Source: Berkiella_A sp964633725 (GTDB taxonomy: Bacteria; Pseudomonadota; Gammaproteobacteria; Berkiellales; Berkiellaceae). From it: a stretch of 40,273 nucleotides of DNA. Below, piece by piece: positions 35,127 through 40,273 of the stretch; position 1 is the stretch's first letter; each line of letters opens with the position of its first letter. A program made the translations under genes and the position numbers. The notes beneath the pieces are model-generated. The model saw nothing but the letters and a program-made list of their open reading frames with translations. It searched no databases and had not been told where the DNA came from. The stretch spans positions 1-40,273 of the forward strand of contig CAZWHY010000033.1 of the NCBI GenBank assembly GCA_964633725.1, given 5' to 3'.

Positions 35127-36989
35127 ATGTTAAACAAGTATCCGCTGTGGAAAAACCTATTATTAGTTGGCATTTTGGTTGTGGGTTTGATTTATGCTTT
35201 ACCCAATTTATTTGGTGAAGATCCTGCTGTCCAAGTCATCCCAACAACAGGTTATCAAATCGATGTTCAAATGGAAAAGAACATTGAGTCTCAACTAAAA
35301 GAGGCGGGTATTGCCTTTAAGACGATTGTTAAAGAAGATAATGCTTTGCTGGTTCGCTTAAGTGACGAAACCGCTCAATTAAAAGCTAAGGATATTATTA
35401 AGTCCGCAGTCGGAGATAATTATATAACCGCCTTAAACTTAGCGCCTAAAACACCCTACTGGTTGTCTTTGCTGGGTGCTAAGCCAATGAAATTGGGACT
35501 AGATCTTCGCGGCGGGGTACACTTTTTGATGGAAGTGGATGTTGATGGCGCGTTAGATCAATATGCAGATAGTGCTGTGGGTGAAGTGCGAACCACCATG
35601 CGTGAAAACAAAGTTCGATATAAACGGTTACATAAGCTTAAAACGGATTTAGGCGTTAAAATGTCTTTTGACTCTGAGCCTAAATTGCAGCAAGCGATTG
35701 CGTTGATGAATAAATCATTTCAAGATTATGATTTGATTCCCAAAAGGGAAAATGGCACTTACGAATTAATTTGTCGAATCAAGCAACATCGCTTACAAGA
35801 GCTTAAAAATTCTACGGTTGAAAAATCAATTACCACATTACGTAATCGCGTCAACGAACTCGGTGTGGCAGAGGCGATTGTGCAAAGACAAGGCGCAAAC
35901 CATATTGTGGTAGAACTGCCGGGTATTCAAGACACAGCACGAGCTAAAGATATCTTAGGTAAAACAGCCACTTTAGCTTTTTTCCTAGAAGCAGAAGATT
36001 CCGCGAATCAACGAAATGTGAGCATAGCACCCGCTGGCACAAAGTGGTACACCGATAGAAGTGGTCGGCCAATATTATTAAGCAAACGCATGATTTTAAC
36101 CGGCGAATCTATTATTGGTGCGATGGTTGGCGCGGATGGTCAAACCGGCCAGCCTGCTGTGCATGTTAATGTTGCGAGTAAAGGCTTAGCGATTTGGCAA
36201 AAAGCCACATCCGATAATGTTGGCAAGGGTTTGGGCGTTATTTACCAAGAAACCAAAACTGATTTTGTTAAAATCAATGGGGAAGTTGTCAAAAAAACGC
36301 GCACCGATGAATCTTTGATTAGTTTTGCAACAATCAGAAGTCCATTAGGCAGCCGGTTTCAAATTACGGGGCTTTCTTTGAATGAAGCGCAAGATTTATC
36401 GCTTTTGCTCCGGGCAGGCTCGCTACCAGCAACTATTACCATAGTGGAAGAGCGAACGGTAGGACCAAGCTTGGGACAAGAGAACATCAAGATGGGGCAA
36501 ATATCTATTGCAGTCGGTTTAAGCTTAGTCTTGGTCTGCATGATTTTGTACTATAGCGTATTTGGTATTATTGCTAATTTCGCACTAGTGATTAATGTTA
36601 TTTTGTTAGTTGCAATATTATCCTTAGTGGGGGCAACGTTAACTTTACCGGGTATTGCAGGGATTGTGTTAACGATTGGTATGGCTGTTGATGCCAATGT
36701 CTTGATCTTTGAGCGAATACGAGAAGAGCTGCGAACAGGGGTATCGACTCAGGCAGCTATTCATTGTGGTTTTGATAAGGCATTGACAACGATTGTGGAT
36801 GCCAATCTTACAACCCTAATTGTTGCCGTTATACTCTTTAGTGTTGGAACAGGGCCAGTTCGTGGATTTGCGGTTACGTTGAGCATCGGTATTTTAACCT
36901 CTATGCTAACCGCCATTGCCGGTACGCGTGCTATGGTAAACTTTGTTTATGGTGGCCGTACAGTTCAAAAACTCAGAGTGGGGATTTAA
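35127..36989 (+). CDS. secD: Protein translocase subunit SecD
   Basis: 620 residues, usual length. Uses the proton gradient to pull exported proteins through SecYEG. N-terminal helix (~10-28), a large periplasmic region beginning with the LGLDLRGGVHF motif, then five C-terminal helices including GIVLTIGMAVDANVLIFERIREE, which carries the conserved DxNxxIxE-type motif. 32 bp after yajC, two bases before secF. Confidence 0.98.
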   Translation: MLNKYPLWKNLLLVGILVVGLIYALPNLFGEDPAVQVIPTTGYQIDVQMEKNIESQLKEAGIAFKTIVKEDNALLVRLSDETAQLKAKDIIKSAVGDNYITALNLAPKTPYWLSLLGAKPMKLGLDLRGGVHFLMEVDVDGALDQYADSAVGEVRTTMRENKVRYKRLHKLKTDLGVKMSFDSEPKLQQAIALMNKSFQDYDLIPKRENGTYELICRIKQHRLQELKNSTVEKSITTLRNRVNELGVAEAIVQRQGANHIVVELPGIQDTARAKDILGKTATLAFFLEAEDSANQRNVSIAPAGTKWYTDRSGRPILLSKRMILTGESIIGAMVGADGQTGQPAVHVNVASKGLAIWQKATSDNVGKGLGVIYQETKTDFVKINGEVVKKTRTDESLISFATIRSPLGSRFQITGLSLNEAQDLSLLLRAGSLPATITIVEERTVGPSLGQENIKMGQISIAVGLSLVLVCMILYYSVFGIIANFALVINVILLVAILSLVGATLTLPGIAGIVLTIGMAVDANVLIFERIREELRTGVSTQAAIHCGFDKALTTIVDANLTTLIVAVILFSVGTGPVRGFAVTLSIGILTSMLTAIAGTRAMVNFVYGGRTVQKLRVGI

Positions 36990-36991
36990 TC

Positions 36992-37921
36992 ATGGAACTT
37001 TTTCACAATATTCCTCATATTGATTTTATGGGACAACGCAAATGGGCCGCTTCACTATCTATCATTGTGTTTGCAATTTCTATATTTTTCTTGTGCACGC
37101 GTGGGTTAAATTTTGGATTGGATTTTACCGGTGGCACGCAGTTAGAACTCAGATATGAGCAAGCGGTTGACTTTGAAGCGGTCTCCGAACAACTACAAGC
37201 CTCAGGCTTTGAGGGCGCAAAAGTAACTCAATATGGTACGGTAAATGATATCTTAGTTAAAGTGGCCAACAAAGAAGGTGTGTCTGAACAGGAGCTTGGA
37301 CATAGCGTTTTAGAAGCCCTAAAATCTTATGATGAAAAAATAGACTTAAGGCGTGTCGAGTTCGTTGGCTCTGAAGTCGGTGCACATTTAGCAGAACAAG
37401 GCGGATTAGCCGTATTGGTCGCTTTAATTGCCATTATGATTTATATTGCAATGCGGTTTGAATATCGTTTTAGCATTAGTGCTGCTGTCGCTTTGATGCA
37501 CGATCCTATTGTCATATTAGGTATATTTGCTTATTTTCAGCTTGATTTTGATTTGGCGACACTGGCCGCTGTTTTAGCTATTTTAGGTTACTCCCTTAAC
37601 GATAGCATTGTGGTGTTCGATAGAGTGAGAGAAAATTTTCGGAAGGTTCGCAAAGGCTCTGCAGTTGAGATTGTGAATTTATCCATCAATCAAACATTAT
37701 CTCGTACAATTATGACGTCAGTATTAACATTGCTAGTCGTTTTGGCACTATTCTTTTTTGGCGGCGAGTCGTTGCATAGTTTTTCTGCTGCCTTACTAAT
37801 AGGTATCATTGTAGGAACCTACTCTTCTATCTATGTTGCGGGCGCATTGGCTGTGACGCTTGGTTTGAGCAAGAATGACTTAATGAGTGCCTCTAAAAAA
37901 CTTGTAGATGATATGCCTTAA
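36992..37921 (+). CDS. secF: Protein translocase subunit SecF
   Basis: 309 residues. LNFGLDFTGGTQLEL is the SecF counterpart of the SecD motif; LGYSLNDSIVVFDRVRENF lies in the fourth helix. Forms the SecDF complex. Its stop codon lies in the loop of a terminator hairpin. Confidence 0.98.
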   Translation: MELFHNIPHIDFMGQRKWAASLSIIVFAISIFFLCTRGLNFGLDFTGGTQLELRYEQAVDFEAVSEQLQASGFEGAKVTQYGTVNDILVKVANKEGVSEQELGHSVLEALKSYDEKIDLRRVEFVGSEVGAHLAEQGGLAVLVALIAIMIYIAMRFEYRFSISAAVALMHDPIVILGIFAYFQLDFDLATLAAVLAILGYSLNDSIVVFDRVRENFRKVRKGSAVEIVNLSINQTLSRTIMTSVLTLLVVLALFFFGGESLHSFSAALLIGIIVGTYSSIYVAGALAVTLGLSKNDLMSASKKLVDDMP

Positions 37922-37938
37922 TGAGGCATATCATTTTT
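37908..37938 (+). terminator. Rho-independent terminator of the yajC-secDF operon
   Basis: Perfect 11-bp stem ATGATATGCCT / AGGCATATCAT with a five-base loop, followed by TTTT. The secF stop (37919-37921) is in the loop, and the stop codon of the convergent gene (37931-37933) is in the right arm. Confidence 0.85.
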
Positions 37939-38992
37939 CTGCTGAGTCTTTTGCAGGTTCTTCTTTTTTTAGCTTAGTCTTAATGTCAGATTGGATCTTG
38001 TTTTTAGACGATAATATTTTACTTTTTGTTTTCGCATAAAAGTTGCTACCGATAAACATGTTAAAATATATTTTTGTATGTTTCCATATGAATTTTATTG
38101 CGAGCCATGTATTGCGTGCTATAACTTTTGAATAATACCAAAGACACTTTGATAGTTTAATTGTAAGTTCTTTAGCCTTTTCCATGTCTTCTTTTTTCAG
38201 TGTAAAGTCTTCATTATTTTTTGGCTTAAGGTCTGATTTTTCGGTTGTTTTTTTAGATTGCTTAGGCTGTTCTTGAACTTCTTGCAAGATAGGTTCGGGT
38301 TGCATTTTTTCTGGTTCAGACATTTGATTATCTCCTGTTAATTGTTCAGTTTGTTCTAAATTTTCCAGTTGTCTCGTTATTTGACTAAACGTCATATGAT
38401 AAGTTTGGTCGTACTTGGGGTTGGCCATAACATAGGCAAAGGTGTGGTAAAAAATAGGGACTAATTGCGCGTCATCTTGTTTGCCGAAAGCCTCTTGAAA
38501 AATAGGCCCAATGACTAGAGCACATTTAAAAAAATCATCCGTTACACTGGGTTTAAATATGTGTCGAACCAAATACAAAAACTGAAAAATACAATAAGCT
38601 TTTTCAATATCATCATCTTTGGCTAGTGCCAAAATCAATGTTTCCATTGATTCTTGAAACTGTTGAGGAGAATCTGGCGTGTTGCTAAGCTCAATAGCTT
38701 GGATGCTTTCGACAAAATTTTCGATATAGACATTATATTCTGTGAAAACGGCTGATGTACGCATAAATTGCTTGAGGGCATCAATCAAATCATATGCGCT
38801 AAAATCCTCGGGTGGAATAGACTCACCCACTAAAATACCGTGCTCGGTATTCAGCAGCATAGAGATTTTATCTTGGTCACCTTTATTTAACCACAAAGCA
38901 TCCAAGCTGGGTTTGTGCACAGCGAACTCTTCAACTGAGAAATTAATCAGGTTTTTTAGTTGATGAATCTTTTGTACTTCTTGAGCGCTCAT
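37931..38992 (-). CDS. Protein with a possible degenerate RhoGAP-like fold and basic amphipathic tail
   Basis: 353 residues from ATG 38992, chosen for GAGGTAAT directly before it. Residues ~12-172 follow the RhoGAP pattern: YDLIDALKQFMRTS resembles the 'LK-x-flR-LP' helix, and KAYCIFQFLYLVRHIF...FFKCALVIGPIFQE resembles the end 'n-x-x-l-l-x-L-x-x-v...la-vf-gP-l'. Where RhoGAPs have the arginine finger (GxFRxSG) this reads ALWLNKGDQ, so the catalytic Arg appears to be missing. Residues ~215-270 are charged and low complexity. The tail is rich in Trp/Lys/Ile (AIKFIWKHTKIYFNMF), likely membrane-binding. If correct, a eukaryotic-like effector; if not, an orphan. Convergent with secF. Confidence 0.45.
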   Translation of the reverse strand: MSAQEVQKIHQLKNLINFSVEEFAVHKPSLDALWLNKGDQDKISMLLNTEHGILVGESIPPEDFSAYDLIDALKQFMRTSAVFTEYNVYIENFVESIQAIELSNTPDSPQQFQESMETLILALAKDDDIEKAYCIFQFLYLVRHIFKPSVTDDFFKCALVIGPIFQEAFGKQDDAQLVPIFYHTFAYVMANPKYDQTYHMTFSQITRQLENLEQTEQLTGDNQMSEPEKMQPEPILQEVQEQPKQSKKTTEKSDLKPKNNEDFTLKKEDMEKAKELTIKLSKCLWYYSKVIARNTWLAIKFIWKHTKIYFNMFIGSNFYAKTKSKILSSKNKIQSDIKTKLKKEEPAKDSAEK

Positions 38993-39155
38993 ATTACCTC
39001 TTTTCCCCACTCGTTTAAGCAACTGATGCTGCTACTATGAGTCTATATCGGCTAAAAGTGGGGTAAGTTAAGTAAAAAATGAAAATATGGGTGGATAATC
39101 GATAAATTAATCGTTTCTGGTTATAATGAGTCTTTTCTAAATCCCGAAGGAAAGC

Positions 39156-39911
39156 ATGATGATTCACGGAAAATCTCAGGAAAATAGTATTAGATTAGGG
39201 GTCAATGTTGATCATATTGCGACCTTACGCCAAGCTCGTGGCACTCAATATCCTGACCCTGTTAAAGCCGCTCTTGTTGCAGAACAAGCTGGCGCCGATC
39301 AAATTACGGTTCATTTAAGAGAAGATAGACGGCACATACAAGAAAGAGATGTCAAAATCTTAAAAGAGATGTTAGAAATAGCGCTGAATTTAGAAATGGC
39401 CGCAACAGACGAAATGGTTGCTTTTGCCCAAGAAATTAAGCCGGCATTTTGTTGCTTGGTGCCAGAAAAACGTGAAGAACTCACAACAGAAGGTGGGTTA
39501 GATGTTGTCTCACAATTTGATAATCTTAAATCTGTGGTAGACAAAATAGAGTCACACAATATACAAACTTCTTTTTTTATTGATGCTGATGAAAAACAAA
39601 TAGAAGCCACATATGAAACAGGCTGTAAAATCATCGAAATCCACACAGGCCATTTTGCAGATAGCACCACTATTGAAGAGCAAAAACAAAGACTAGACGT
39701 CATACAAAAAGCAGTTTTATTTGCAGACAAGTTAGGCTTGCAAGTACATGCCGGCCATGGTTTACATTATCGCAATGTGCAAGCAATAGCCTGCATCCCT
39801 CAAATTAAAGAGATAAACATAGGCCATGCCATTATTGCCGAAGCGGCCATGATAGGCATAGGGCCTGCGGTGGAAGATATGATTGCACTAATGAATGATG
39901 TGCGAGATTAG
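39156..39911 (+). CDS. pdxJ: Pyridoxine 5'-phosphate synthase
   Basis: 251 residues. Condenses 1-deoxyxylulose 5-phosphate with 3-amino-2-oxopropyl phosphate, the last ring-forming step of vitamin B6 synthesis. The N-terminal LGVNVDHIATLRQARG, the ITVHLREDRRHIQERD segment, LQVHAGHGLHYRNV and EINIGHAIIAEA are all PdxJ motifs. AAGGAAAG before ATG 39156. Slightly longer than the usual ~243 through its N-terminus. Confidence 0.97.
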   Translation: MMIHGKSQENSIRLGVNVDHIATLRQARGTQYPDPVKAALVAEQAGADQITVHLREDRRHIQERDVKILKEMLEIALNLEMAATDEMVAFAQEIKPAFCCLVPEKREELTTEGGLDVVSQFDNLKSVVDKIESHNIQTSFFIDADEKQIEATYETGCKIIEIHTGHFADSTTIEEQKQRLDVIQKAVLFADKLGLQVHAGHGLHYRNVQAIACIPQIKEINIGHAIIAEAAMIGIGPAVEDMIALMNDVRD

Positions 39912-39949
39912 TTGTAAGTTTACGGCACCAATTTAAGAGGATAATCCTA

Positions 39950-40095
39950 ATGTCTTATGAAAGGTTATGCCATTCAAGGTGGGATTGTAAGTACCTCTTG
40001 TTTTTGTACCAAAATTTAGAAGGAAGGTATTGTATGGAAAAACACGAAAGTTTTTAGCAACTGTTTTTCATGAGTTGGCGAACCGGCAATCGAAC
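39950..40095 (+). pseudogene. IS200-family transposase (TnpA), 5' fragment with frameshift
   Basis: Starts ATG 39950 and reads HSRWDCKY, the typical IS200 opening. A one-base shift near 40000 is needed to continue FVPKFRRKVLYG and then RKFLATVFHELANRQ. After ~40095 the similarity ends, before the catalytic HxH/Tyr region. The remaining 178 bp of the window carry nothing I recognise. Confidence 0.8.
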
Positions 40096-40273
40096 TTGAC
40101 GTCCAACAACTCTGGATATCCATTGACGATGGCCTTGTTGCGTGACTCCCATCTGACTCGTGCAACAAGGACGATTGGTGTGTATCCGCACTTACGTGGT
40201 TCATTATTTTATATATTGTGGTACTAATAGTACCTAAATTAATAAAAATATAAACTGGCATGGTTGCTCTGGT

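Noticed and set aside
40016..40261. Minus- and plus-strand ORFs at the right edge
   Set aside because: The plus one is only the tail of the broken IS200 transposase, and the minus one is its antisense shadow.

Overview
The window reads as chromosomal DNA of an AT-rich gammaproteobacterium. The core genes (pepA-valS, lptF-lptG, yajC-secD-secF, pdxJ, a leucine tRNA) are of gammaproteobacterial type. The accessory genes (ankyrin proteins, a YopT-like cysteine-protease signature, a possible RhoGAP-like fold, very large helical proteins of unknown function, many decaying insertion sequences) suggest a host-associated, Legionellales/Coxiellaceae-like bacterium, perhaps a protist symbiont. The taxonomic guess is inference from gene content only.

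Layout. 1-2.1 kb: the C-terminal end of a type I-secreted VWA adhesin, then a graveyard of an esterase fragment welded to an IS3 transposase fragment, and a small lysine-rich ORF. 2.4-5.7 kb: a 976-aa ankyrin protein carrying a Cys/His/Asp set spaced as in C58 (YopT) proteases, followed by an IS3 left end and an ankyrin scrap. 5.7-9.3 kb, minus strand: two tandem HSL-type esterase paralogues and a membrane-anchored alpha/beta hydrolase. 9.4-16.2 kb: housekeeping block, pepA-valS divergent from the LPS export permeases lptF-lptG.

16.3-20.8 kb is a mobile island: a single-domain EamA transporter, a 179-bp MITE with 3-bp target duplications, and a rearranged IS66 whose outer ends (17384 and 20481) are flanked by the same 8-bp direct repeat. 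Two small paralogous genes with double-glycine (bacteriocin-type) leaders lie between the IS66 transposase and its outer right end, as apparent passengers. 20.8-23.1 kb: a LysR regulator divergent from a Bcr/CflA-type MFS efflux pump, with a palindromic operator candidate between them. 23.1-25.6 kb: a long gene-poor stretch with a 13-bp perfect hairpin, a membrane-anchored ankyrin-like protein, and IS3/IS5 remnants. 25.6-28.7 kb: an RDD membrane protein and a two-gene nucleotide-sugar module (TviB/WbpO-type dehydrogenase plus UDP-glucuronate-4-epimerase-type enzyme). A second MITE copy has inserted into the epimerase stop region and supplies its last codons.

28.9-34.4 kb is one 1836-residue ORF with no recognised domain. 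It ends one base from the encoded CCA of a convergent tRNA-Leu(CAA). 34.7-37.9 kb is yajC-secD-secF, closed by a terminator hairpin that has the secF stop codon in its loop. Then come a minus-strand protein with a possible degenerate RhoGAP-like fold, pdxJ, and a decayed IS200-type transposase at the right edge.
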